Below are positions 1-12,000 of a stretch of DNA of 64,000 bases, in pieces; the first letter of the stretch is position 1, and each line of letters begins with the position of its first letter. The stretch is from Apis mellifera (taxonomy: Eukaryota > Arthropoda > Insecta > Hymenoptera > Apidae): the NCBI RefSeq assembly GCF_003254395.2, contig NC_037645.1:2629222-2693221 (forward strand), in the 5' to 3' direction. The position numbers and the translations under genes are program-made. Below the pieces are notes generated by a model. That model saw only the letters and a program-made list of their open reading frames with translations. It did not search any database and was not told where the DNA came from.

Positions 1-393
1 CATATGTGGACTCATAAAAGATTCCATATGGGTGTGAAACCTTATGCCTGTGAATATTGTGACCAAAGATTCACAATAAAACCAGATCTAGCTGATCATA
101 CTAGAAAAAAACATACAAGAGAACGACCATTCAAATGTGATGTTTGTAACAAAGCATTCTTAACTGGTTCTGTATTTTATCAACATAGACTAATACATAG
201 AGGAGATCGCAGATATAAGTGTCATTATTGTGAAAAAGCATTTACTAGGACAGAAGCTTTAAATAATCACATAAAAATTCATACTGGTGAAAAACCACAT
301 GCTTGTGATGTTTGTGGAAGATGTTTCAGACAGAAAGGAGATATGAGAAAACACAGACGAACACAACATATTGCTAAACAAGATGCAAAATAG
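1..393 (+). CDS. C2H2 zinc-finger protein, 3' end only
   Basis: The reading frame is open from base 1 to a TAG at 391-393, so this is the C-terminal part of a gene that starts outside the window. It holds the last His-x3-His of one finger, then four complete fingers of the C-x2-C-x12-H-x3-4-H type, with zinc ligands starting at CEYC, CDVC, CHYC and CDVC. Linkers are TGEKP-like (GVKPY, RERPF, GDRRY, GEKPH). The tail after the last finger is short and basic. Tandem fingers of this kind normally bind DNA in the nucleus as a transcription factor. No KRAB, BTB or ZAD domain is visible because the N-terminus is missing, so the orthologue cannot be named. The family call is very safe. Confidence 0.93.
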   Translation, partial: HMWTHKRFHMGVKPYACEYCDQRFTIKPDLADHTRKKHTRERPFKCDVCNKAFLTGSVFYQHRLIHRGDRRYKCHYCEKAFTRTEALNNHIKIHTGEKPHACDVCGRCFRQKGDMRKHRRTQHIAKQDAK

Positions 394-496
394 GTTAAGA
401 ATTAAAACAAGAATTATTAAATAGTTTAATTTAAATATTTTGTTGTAACTTTTCGTTGTAATTAATAATTTTCATACATGATGTTATGTTATAGTT

Positions 497-513
497 AATA
501 AAATGTAAATAAA
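497..513 (+). terminator. Candidate polyadenylation signals of the zinc-finger gene
   Basis: Two AATAAA hexamers, at 497-502 and 508-513, lie about 105-120 bases after the TAG at 391-393 on the same strand. That is a normal distance for a short 3' UTR. In DNA this AT-rich such hexamers also occur by chance. Confidence 0.45.
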
Positions 514-1330
514 AGCTTCATAGTAATGATACGTCATACTATTAAAAAATTATAAATAATGATTTTTTTTAAAAAAATGTTATTATTTTAAGGTTATAAG
601 AATATTAAATTTATAATATAGAGTGAAAAACATTATTAAATAATGATATAAAAAGGTTCTAAATTTGTATTTCTTTAAAAATAGGCGCGATGACAAGCAC
701 AAACAGGTGCGCAGATGCAACTTGTACAGAACAGGTGATACGACTGATGTCTCGTGATTCGTATAAGAGAACCTTACGGTTCTAATGAGTTACGATTGAT
801 ATAGATAAAGATTGCATACATATAAAGATTGATTTTAATAAAATTGAAATGATGACGAACTACAGATAAAGTCATTTCTTAAGGTGCTTCACGTACCTGA
901 TATTTTTTTCGTAAGTCTATGTTTAATCGCATTTTTAATTTTGATTCAAATATTCATTGATTCTGTTTCCGATCTAGATATTATGGTAAAATAAAGTATA
1001 CAATCAATTAAACTTGATCAATGTTTCTTTAAAATATTTTATTTAATAAACTTATTCGTCAATGACACATACCTAACCTAATTAAATTTGACATATGTAT
1101 ATTATCACTATAAAGACATAAATTTTATATATTTTTTTAAAAATATTTTAGTTACATTTCAAAAAAAATAATTTTTTTATTTCGAGAATGGAAATAAAGG
1201 AAAGAATTTTATTTTATTATTATTATTGCATTAAAAAAATAAATATTTTATATAAATTAAAAAAATCATTTTTTATTTTATATTTATATTGTAATTTTTA
1301 CAAATTATACAAATATAAATAATTTTTTAG
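514..1330. other. Intergenic region and 5' leader of the aftiphilin gene
   Basis: Mostly AT-rich. A GC-richer patch at about 684-790 stands out and contains a perfect hairpin (AGAACC-ttac-GGTTCT, 768-783). It could be the promoter or noncoding first exon of the aftiphilin gene: that gene's first coding exon begins right after a splice acceptor (tttttag at 1324-1330), which implies an upstream 5' UTR exon. No coding sequence is supported here. Confidence 0.4.
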
Positions 1331-1344
1331 GATTCCAATGAAGA

Positions 1345-4300
1345 ATGGCATTTCCTCCGTTAGTTAGTTCTACACCTCCTCCTTTAGATACTTTTGGAGA
1401 TTCTGAAGAAGATGAATTTGGTGATTTTACAACTGGAGGCATAGATGGTAATTATAATACTTCTTGTAGAATATCTTTATCTTATATATTAATATTTATA
1501 TTATAGGATTATCTGTGTCATCAGATTCACCACATAAACTTATCACACCAATTCAAACACCTTTAACATCACAAAATACTTCACCAAAAGTAAATGGTAT
1601 TCCAGAAAATCCTAAAAATTCACAAACAATTATTCCAATTGTTCCAAAACAAATAATTACAGAAGATCTTCTAATACTTGAAAAAATTAATGATACTGTA
1701 AATAAAATCAAACTTAAAACAGAAGTTGAAAATTTTGATGAAATAATAGAAGATAATAGTAAAAGAAACTTGGAAAATGTAAACAATAATAATAAGGAAG
1801 TTATTATAGAAAGAAAGGTTTCTAATGGAGTTAATTTATTTAATGAAAGCAATAATTTTAGAGAAAGTGAACAAGAAACTTCTCTCAATAATTTAGAAAA
1901 TGTAGAACCTTTATCTCTAGATTTAGAAGATCCGAGTATTGCTCCTGATATTATACAATCAATAGATGATGATTTTTATAATTATGAACAGTTTGTGGCT
2001 TCAAAAAATTGGATCTCTAAGAGTGATACATCTATTTCAAAAACTGATTACTTTAAATTCCAAGATACTTTGAGTAATGTAAATAATTTAAATAAAGATT
2101 TTAATATAGAAATTAAAAAAGATTCAAATTTGAATTTGGAAAATATTATTGAAAAGTCAATATTGGAAGATAAGTGTGTACAAAATATAAATATATCCAA
2201 AACAGATGATTTTACATTTGAAGTTGATAATTCAAAATTTGATGATTCAAAGAATGAGCTTTCTCAGAATAATCAAATAGAAAATGAAATTGCTAAAGAT
2301 CTTCAGTTTTCTCAAAATAAAGATATTAAAATTGAAAATGATTTTTTATCTTCTACGTCACTGCCAGATATTTCTAAGTGTTCTAATGAAGAATTTGGTA
2401 ACTTCAAATATGATTCTATATTGGAATCCTCTATTACTATGAGTCAAGAATTTTCAGAAAATACAGTAGAAATTAATGAAAAAAAAGAAGAAACACTTCA
2501 AGATGATGATTTTGGTGATTTTACCAATTTTTCTGAACATACACAATTTAAAGAACTTAGTCAAGCAAATGTATCTGATACAAAAGATGATGATGATGAT
2601 TTTGGAGATTTTAATGATTTTGAAACAGCATTTGAACAGTCTATAATAGAGCAATCACAAATCAATATAAGAGACTCAATTTGTCGAATAGAAAATAAAA
2701 GTGTGAGTTTTTTCATTTTTTATTTTATTTTCTTTATTTTTCATCTAATTAAATATCAGAGATCATTATAAATTTTTTTTAGGCTGCTAATAAAATAGAA
2801 GACATAATAACTACAATGTTCTCTGTGGAATTGGAACAATGTGAAATTGAAATACAATCATTGATAAATAAGACAGATAAAGTTTGGGAAAGTATAAAAA
2901 ATGTCGAAGAAACGAATGCTTTGACATATCAATGGGCAAACAGTTCCAGTAATAATATACTTTTGAATTCTCTTGGTATTGATTCTCGCAATATCGTAAG
3001 TAACATTTATTTATATATATTAATTCATGATCAATTGAATATTAAATTTAAATATTTATAGTTATTTGGACCGAGATGGAATCCTAATGTTCCAAGATTT
3101 GCTGCAAATCTTGGTTTTACTCCATTAGAACCAATTAAAGCTATAATTGATCCTCAACCAGTTGCTTTGTCAAATACTAATAAAATTCCAGCTTCAAATA
3201 ATTCAGAAGTAAGTTTCAAAATATAATAGTATTTGAATAAATGGGCACATTTTCTATTAATTAATATTTTCTGAAATCAATTTTCACAAAACTACAAATA
3301 TCAATGAATTGTTGAAGTTTTATTTCAATTTATTCAATCAATGATTAAATCAATTTAAATATAATTGTCTTATGAAATCTCAATTATCTATACCTGTTAA
3401 TTATGAGTAATTCCTTTTAATTTATTTAAAAAATACTGTATCAATAATGCACAATTGCATAAATAATAATGATATAATTTCATTAGGAAGTACCTGCAGC
3501 TCAATTCGATTGGAATAGTTCTGGGCTTGTTAATCCTTTAGAAGCTAGTAAGTATTTTGGGCAATATATGTTTATATAAATATGTCATAATTTTATTTTG
3601 ATATCAAAAATTTAAATATTAGATATCTTATTACATATTTTCTTTTATATCATTATATTTTAATTTTAAAATACTTCAGTGCTTATTTTAGTGTGTACGC
3701 TTTTGCAATTATTTTATTTATTATGTGCTAATTGCTGGGAATATTCTTTCATAAATCATATAATCTAGGTGGTGGGTTATCTGCTCTTCTACCTCTGGAC
3801 TTTTTATGTCCTTTTGATCCTCTATTAACATCCCATAATTCCACCAATTCTGAATCCTATCGTCGACCGAGTAGCGCAAGGAATCCTATTAATCATCGTA
3901 AGTTTTAGGCTTGTATTTTTATTCTGTGTCTTGTAATTAGAAATATTAGTTTTCTTTACTGCATGTCTTTATTGTCATTATCCTTCTGTATTTGAAATCA
4001 AAATGTTTCATCAAAAAAATGTTTTATAAAACAACAGATATCCCAGAAATAAATCGAGAACGATGCAATTCAACATCAAAAGTGGAAATGATAGATTCTT
4101 TGGAAAGTGATATTGCAAAATTACAAAAATGTCCACAATCTTCAAAAATGATCGAGCCTTTGCCAACTCCTCGTCCATCAGAATGGAAGAAAAAAACTGA
4201 ATTTGATATAGGACATAAACAAAAGAGTATTCAAAGAAATATTCCACTGGAGAAACAATCAATGGAAAAGCAATTTCTATCAACAATCGAGAAACAGTAT

Positions 4301-4606
4301 ACGTCTGAAAAACAATTTGTACCAATTGAAAAACAGTTTCTATCAAGTGATAAGCAATATTTATCTTCTGATAAATCAATTTTGGGAGACATTTATCGCG
4401 GAAAGTTTGCGAATAAGAGATCTGGATCTGAGCACGTGGTTATGGATAGATTTGGTCGAATAATGCCAATTCAGTCAGAAACAGCAAGAGTATTAAATCA
4501 TTTACCAGATCTTTCATTTCTCAGCGCTAGAACTTTAATGCTCGATCGGGAAAATAAGCAGATTGCTTGTGAAATGAGTATTATAAATCGTAAAATGCCT
4601 GGCTGA
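1345..4606 (+). CDS. AFTPH: Aftiphilin homologue (AP-1/clathrin accessory protein)
   Basis: Seven coding exons join in frame: 1345-1447, 1507-2702, 2783-2995, 3062-3208, 3487-3547, 3769-3897 and 4038-4606 (2418 nt, 805 aa plus stop). ATG 1345 opens with a PPPLD stretch followed by an EFGDF motif. More gamma-ear-binding motifs of the acidic-F-G-x-F type follow near residues 330 (EFGNF), 369 and 399 (both DFGDF). Exon 2 is a long Asn/Asp/Lys-rich, probably disordered region. Exons 3-5 carry the clathrin-binding region of the family: a YQW...SN..LL..LG.DSRNI block, then LFGPRWNP and an FDWNSSGLVNPLEA block. The last exon ends with the conserved LPDLSF element. Aftiphilin works with AP-1 and clathrin in trans-Golgi and endosomal sorting. 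Exon 7 also has a local EKQ repeat. The acceptor at 4037 has a weak pyrimidine tract, and an in-frame alternative AG lies at 4045-4046. Identity is confident; the ends of exons 6 and 7 are less so. Confidence 0.88.
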
Positions 4607-7600
4607 GTAACGTCGGTCTGAGCGCGAGTTTGAAAGGTCAGAACATTCAATAGATCTCTTTCTGTCCTGTGGACAAAATTATAAGATGTAGAAATGAAGG
4701 AGAAAAAAAACGTTCCGTTAACCTTTCAAACCCACGCTTGGGCCGATCTTTAATGCTAATCTATTTCCTCATGAAGAAAGAAAGAAAAAAAACGACTGAT
4801 GAAGTATTCTATACTCTTTATTCAGGAAAACAAAGAGATTCAATATAGAATATATATACGAAGTGGTGAATATCTATTTCCTGTTCATAAAAACATAATA
4901 CAGATAACACAGATTTTCTATCATTTTTGCATAATAAGATGTCTAGAAAATTTGTACTTACATATATATTTTGTTCACGAAATGGAGTCATGATATTTTA
5001 TCATTTAAGATGTAAAATTGGAATTTTTAATAATTTTCAGATTTCCAGACGCTTTCAAATATTAATAATGAAAATATCACTTTTAATATGTGATATGTAC
5101 TTTTCTTATGATAATTGTTATTTCATTTAATTCAAATATGGATATTTTTCAATCTTATTTTCTATTTTTAAATATGGACCAATTTATAATTTAAAATAAT
5201 ATCAAGTAATATAATCAACTATAATATAATATTTAATTTTACTTATATTTTTAATTATATTTCTAAATATTAAAAAAATTCACACTATTATACAAAATTA
5301 ATTTGTGAATATTATAATCTATTAGTTAATAATTAAACTTTGCATTCTTATTTTTATTTCTAATAATTTTATTCTAATTTTGTTTCTTAATTAAAGAATA
5401 GTTTATTGACACAATTTATTTTTTTAATTAATTAATTTTATGTTTGTAAAGTTCATAAGCATAATGTACTTAATCTTTTATATATATTGACTCTGTTCCG
5501 TGAACAGGCATAAAAATATGCAAGTTAGTGGTGCAGCCAGATGGATATATTATGAATTAATCTTATACGACTATATCAAAAAAGATTTATTGTTAAAAAA
5601 AATATTTTTAAATAATTAAATAAATTTAATTTTTAAATAATTTTTTTTTAATTATATTTATGTTTCATAATAATAATTCTATGTTATATCTTATATATCT
5701 TTTCTTATTCTATAAAGACGTACACATTTTTTGTTTATTATTATTAATATAAAAAAAATAATGAAAAAAAATATAATTAAAGGAAGGGATAAAAATTAAC
5801 TAAACAATTACCTTATTTTTATAATTATATTTTTTTTTCAATAAATTTGAAACTGGCCGTACCACAATCGTAGATAGTCAGTGATTTCGAATATTTAATA
5901 TTCGAATTAAGATTTAGCACTGATAATATAATAACATTCGAAGGGAATTGTCGGAAAATACTTGGCGTTCGAAAGTGACTTAACAAATAATAATAAGATA
6001 TTGCAAGTAAATATAAAAGTATTTGTGAGAAACTCAAATGAAGAAGCTTATACCTTTGACATTTGATAATTATTTTTTGTAGATTGAATGTTCTTATTAT
6101 AATATAATAATTTTAAGCTCGACTAAATATTCTATTATGAACAAGAAGAGAATTAATCTTAAATAAAAAGTTTGAAAAAAATTAAAATGATTATAGGAAG
6201 CAATGTATAATAAATATATATTTTATTTATAATCTTATTAAAATATTACTTAAAATGTCTGAGGTAGTAAGCAAATAATATATTTAAATTATACAAACGT
6301 AAAAATGTTATTAATTTTATTAGTTGTATTCTAATATTGTATTACAGATATTATGATTACTTTATTTGTTATAAACATTATTTCAGTTATTATCTAATAT
6401 TGTTTTATATTCTTCAACCTTTTTTTAGATAATATTCTATTTTTTTTAATAATTATAAAATTATAGTATTATTTAAAATATTCTAAGAGCAAATTCTATA
6501 AATAAGTCATATTAAAGAAAAATTTATATCATTGAACACTAGTCTTTAAATTTATGAAATATGAAAATAATTATTCTTATTTCTACTATGTCAATAAAAA
6601 TATTTATTTTTATTAGTTGTATTAGATCTATTTATAATTAATATTTGTAATTATATTTGTTTATAATTATTGCTTGAATTCAATGCAAATACACATGTGT
6701 ATATATTCACATATTACTTATTCACGAACCTATATAGATACTTGTATAGAATTGAACACAATCAAGGGAATAAAAATACGGATTTCTTTTTCATTCAATG
6801 AGAAGTTTAGGGAAATTAGTAATTTATTACTGTAATTGTGTCCATTATTATACACGTCAGACGTAGTCATGCGCCAACTGGTACGGACAGGTACCAAATG
6901 CCACAAGGTCACGACTCGTATGCCCATATACATGGAGGAAGAGAATCAATGCGAGAAGAGGAGAGAGACTTTTTATTGTGTGGCTTAATGTTGCTCTGGC
7001 GAAGTCTGCAACCAATGAACAGCAAAATAACAGGTGAAAGAACATACTTACATCATAATAGAAATGTCATGTTTTTACCAAAAATAAATTTTTATGAACT
7101 CAATTTCAGAGATTATTTAAATAAACTTTAAATTCTGTGAAAATTATATTCATTTAAAAAAAAAAAATAAACAGGATATTGCTATAATTATATTAATAAA
7201 TTAAGTTAAGATACTAAATAAGATAAAAATAATTATTTATTTTTAATTGAAAATTTAACTTTACATTAATATATATTCTAATTTTAAAAAATTTTAATGA
7301 CGAATGAAAGTTTATTGAGATATGATTTTTTATATGTAATTTTTATATAAAAAATTAATAGTATATAAATTCAATTTAAAAAAAAAAATGCGGATATTTA
7401 TATGCTGCAGACAATAAGAAAAATCGAACATGTATTCTGACATTTACTTTAACTAATAAACATTTGTGAGAAAATGGAATTGGCAACGTATCATTCTTTC
7501 AAACGGCACCACGGCACGAGTGGCACGGGTGGCACGAGTTTACGCCATACAAATTCATTCACAAACAGTATATGTAAGGACAAATTGCAGGTTTCCCTCT

Positions 7601-8430
7601 CGAACACATGCCGTTCCCAATTAATTCTGCCGTCATGTAGTTGATCTTCGTCTTTACTTATAAATATAAAGTTATTTTAGATATTATTATTACATTTTTA
7701 CATATTATTTGATTTTTATGATTTTTTAATTCAAAAATAAATTTTATCATTACTTAAATTTAATTGAAAAATATAAATTAATATTAAAATATTAAAAAAT
7801 ATTTGAAATTTTAATATAATATTTTTAAAAATGTTTTACTATAAGAATAATAAGCAGATAAAATTACTTACTAGTTTTAAAATATTTTAATTTAAAAGAA
7901 TTGAAAAAATAAATACAAATGTAAATCTGGAATATTTCAAGTTTAGTAATAAAAAAATTTAGGAGAATTCTAAAACAAATGTGAACTTAGATAAATTTTT
8001 CCTGTTTACTTTTATTCTCTGTATTGTTTCTTTTCAAAGACAATTTTTTTTTAATGTTATTTAGTTTTGAAAATAAGATTATATTGGAAATAAAATTATT
8101 ATAAGAAAATTTCAAAATTTAAAAATAAACTACTACTATAGTAATCAATAATTTATCTCTTAAAATTCTATTTTCTTCTTAGGATATATAAAAAAAAATA
8201 TATATAATTTAAAAAAAATTATCATTAAATATATAAAAAAAATCAATAACATGACTACTAATTGATTATTTCTAATAATGATTACTTTTATGTTGCATTA
8301 AATATCCATGTCACAGCGTTCACAGATATTTGCTAGTCAAATACTGTACTGTTTTAGTAGAGAATTTGCCACACGTGGTCCTTAGAATTCCTTTTTGGAC
8401 ATGCGCAGTAGCATCCGTCTTGAGCTGGAA
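4607..8430. other. 3' UTR of aftiphilin and AT-rich intergenic region
   Basis: Bases 4607 to about 4800 look like 3' UTR; the exact poly(A) site is unclear (an AATAAA lies near 5617). The rest is low-complexity AT-rich sequence with no supportable gene. Two GC-richer patches stand out: about 6838-7045, and about 7480-7650. The second includes a short imperfect repeat of a GGCACGAGT-like 9-mer at about 7505-7540. Both could be regulatory for the downstream LRP1 gene, but nothing proves it. Confidence 0.4.
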
Positions 8431-8530
8431 TTCCACTATTCAGTGTATATGCGCGCCTTAGAGTTAGTCGTTCGCTGACCGCGGCCGTATGAACGTTGTG
8501 TGTGAGCCATGAATTGAACTCGAGAGACAT
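8400..8530 (+). promoter_or_regulatory. Candidate LRP1 promoter and transcription start region
   Basis: A GC/CpG-rich block just upstream of the first LRP1 exon. It holds an NRF1-like half site (catgcgcag, about 8400-8408) and a TCAGT insect-type initiator at 8440-8444, followed by GCGCGCC and CGCGGCCG stretches. No TATA box sits 25-35 bases before the initiator. If transcription starts here the 5' UTR is about 450 nt, and it would contain a very short upstream ORF at 8489-8512. Confidence 0.35.
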
Positions 8531-8891
8531 TCGTGCTTTTTCGCATTCTTTTTTTTTTTCTTCGTTTTCTTTCAGTTTTAAAAACCGTGCTTATTTTTCT
8601 CTTCAAGAAGAGTACGCACGCGTAACAGATTTTTTCTGACATAATAAATTTATTGAGATCAATACTTTTAATCCTCGTGTAAAAGAGAAACTTTATTTTA
8701 ATACATCGTTTCAAACATTTTTGTTTTTTAATAAATATCATACACGCTATTTTCTAACACTGATTAAAGTGCATTTAGAAACTTACAGTTTTGATTTTAG
8801 TCACCAGTGTACTATAAAAATCGTGGTGTTAGTCGAATAGTGAAAATAAAAATTGAAGTGTTGTACAGTGTGCGGTGAGAAGGACGGTGCG

Positions 8892-9048
8892 ATGGCAGTG
8901 GCTGCGGGGCCACGCCGGCCACGCACGCTCTTCTTCGGTAAATGCGCTTCCAGAAATACTTTTAAGAAGAAAAATCTGTCGTTTTTTGATGGATTTCCGT
9001 TGATTTTAATCCTATCCAGTGTCGTACAGATTGCTGCCCTTAGATTGG
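8892..9048 (+). CDS. LRP1: LRP1 exon 1: signal peptide
   Basis: ATG 8892 lies in a good context (gtgcgATGgc). The exon encodes 52 residues plus one base: about 32 mostly basic residues, then a hydrophobic core (FPLILILSSVVQIAAL) acting as a signal peptide. The N-region is unusually long for a cleaved signal. The donor is GTAAGT at 9049, phase 1. The next exon opens directly on class A repeat 1, so the mature receptor starts close to this junction. Confidence 0.8.
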
Positions 9049-12000
9049 GTAAGTGCATTAATTTCTTCTTTCTAAAAGTAATTATTTTACATTTTTTATT
9101 GTTAGAGAAAAAATGAAAAAAATATTTATTTTTGATGAAAATTTATTAATATTACAATTTTTATATAAAATATTATGTATATGAATAATTTTATATGAAA
9201 TTTTACATCATATTATAATTTGTTACAATTGCATATATATACCATAAATTATTTTATAAATTAATATTTTTCGATATATCGCGTTTTAGAATCATCAACA
9301 TGTTCAACAGATTCACATAGGAAAATTGAGTTATAGAAAATACAGTTTTGATTGAATTGTATTTTCGTGAAGTTATATTACATTTTTAAGAAAATGTTAA
9401 TATAATTAAAGTAAGATTGTTGGCTTTGTATTTTTTTTTATTTTTCCAATGATTAAAGTGTAGTAGATTAATGAGAAGAACAATTGTGTTTTCATTATTT
9501 GTTACTATTCTATGAACTTTCATGTTAACTAATTACGAATTCTACAAAGTCAAATATATATACACACTCTCACTCGCCTTTGTTCCATTGGATGAATAGA
9601 AATCTGTTTGCTTTCATATATGAAGTAATTGAATTTCTTCTTTTCTTCTCTTATGTGTGACTTAATTTATATTTTGCTATTTAGAGAATCGTATGATTCT
9701 TATTGAATAGCTTACCTTCTTAGAACTTCTTAGTTGACATTCAATCAATTGTAAACGTATTTCTTTTTTCTTTATTAATATTTTACTAAAAAAAAGATAA
9801 ATAATAATATTTTAATTCTAATTCATAAAAAATAAATATTCGATTAATGTTTTTGTCATAATCTGTTTCATTTTCTTTTTATATGAAAAATATTCCGAAG
9901 GATGATAAACAAATATGATAAATCGTGGAAAGAACTGTTTACTGTGAATGATATGAATGGTAAAAGAATTACGTGATGATGCAATTGTCATGACCTCAAA
10001 ATTATTTTTATGACCCCTTTCAAGGCCATTAATATTCTCGGTATTGAAACCCATTTCTTATTGCTTATTTTCAAAAATTATATGTACAGTTACAGACAAA
10101 ATTAAATTCTGTGTAGTACCGTTATTCTAAAAGAAATTAGTATGAAGTGAAATTAAATTCAAGTTGTGGCAATTAAAAAAGTTTGGAAAAAAATTAAAGC
10201 ATTAAAGAAATTTATTTATTACATTAATAATTAAATTAAATGCATCATTATTAATGTTATTAATCGATTTTGAATAGGAAACTTTGGGTTTAGTTAATAG
10301 AATAGAAATATTAATAAATAAATTATGTAATATATTAATATAATAGTAATAAATATTATTTATTTTTTATATAATGGAAATTTTGAAATGAACTTGAATT
10401 AATTATAATTGAAATTTTGAAGAACTTTAAATTTAAAACTTAAATATGAAATAAAGTGTAATTTTGATTAAATTTTATTAATAATTTTCATCTAATCATC
10501 TAATTTTGTTAAAAAATAAAAAAATATTTGCAAATTTTGCACGCATTCTATTTTTTTTTTTTTTTTTCTAATTTCTAATTTTAAGTGAAATTTCGAGTAA
10601 AATTATTAGTTAGAATAGTTATTCTCGATCTAATTCTAGTTCTGTTATAAACTATGCTATGCTGTTGAAATCGCGGTCGTTTTTGCATTGAAACATCTCC
10701 AGTCTCTGCTTTCTCTACTCCCCGCTAGGTGTACGACTTATCGCATGTGCTTTTCCTCGGACGTCCGACTTTTTAAAAATCCTACCTCGCATGAGAATGC
10801 ATTTAACGAATCGAGTTGAATTTACCGTTAACATCAGTTGCCGCTATAACTTTTGTTTTATGAAATGTATGTAATTTGTGTAATTCTAATCCTTATATCG
10901 ATAAAAGTCAATAGAATTTTAAAAATTATTGAATCTACTCGAATCATTTATTTCTATTTCTATTTTTTTTTTTTTTTTTTTTTTTATATATAATTTCACA
11001 TAAACCAAAGAAAGAAATTGTAAAATAAAAATTTAAAATCAGTTTGTTGTAGAAAATTTGTTAGAAATTTTGAACATATTTCTAGAATTAATTTATGATA
11101 GAATTAACATGTTTTATGAAGAAAATATTCGAATTTTATAAAAAAAATTTTTACATATTTTATTATACATGAATATGAAATGATACATGAAAAAAAAAAA
11201 GAAGATAAGTAATGACTTTGAGATTTGAAGATAGGTTTTTCTAAAGGATAAAATGTAAGTCGATCTTTCCGAATAAGGAGATCAATCATTGATCTTGTTT
11301 CTGCACAGATGTAATATAATCGAATTATATTATAGAAAAATTTTAAATTACTAAAACATATAAGAATTTTTTTTAAAAAATATTTAAAATGATAAAATTA
11401 CACGTGTTTATGCTTTGTCAATTAAAAATCAGCTATTTAACTCAGATGATTGCGCCATTTGGTCACATGAGACTTGAAGAATATGCAAACGATCGTAAAA
11501 TGAGCAAATATTTGTAAAGCAATTTTATTCTTTTTAATAAATATTTTATCGAATTAAACTTCTAAATCAATTACGAAATTACATTTTTGCAATATTATTT
11601 TCTGGAATAATTATAATTATTTTGTGTCAATCATGTTGCAATTTTTAATGTTTCGATGGATTTTTTTTATTTTTTTATTCTTATTCTCTAATCTTTCCGG
11701 AAAGAACAACAGTGCGATGTTCGCGATAGCAAACGAAATAAACAGACAAACATCACGAGACACGCAATCTTTACGAAACCGGTTCCTCTTATAGCTTTAC
11801 GTATAAACCGATCAGCATTTTTTTGAGAATGAAACGATGTATGGAGTTTCATGCAAGTTTTTTTATTTTCATGTAATTATTTTATGCAAAAATTATAAAT
11901 CTTACAATGGAATGTTTTATGGAATATTTTATCGTTACAGTGTTTTTTTTTTTTTTTTTTTGGGGGGTTTTCTGTTTTAATTTTCAATAGTTAATTTCAT

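Noticed and set aside
6257..6270. tgaggtagta resembles the 5' end of let-7
   Set aside because: The match stops after about ten bases and no complementary arm able to form a precursor hairpin lies nearby.
6838..7131. 97-codon plus-strand frame in the intergenic region
   Set aside because: It opens in a GC-richer patch and runs into AT-rich tail; no recognisable motif, and an opposite-strand frame overlaps it.
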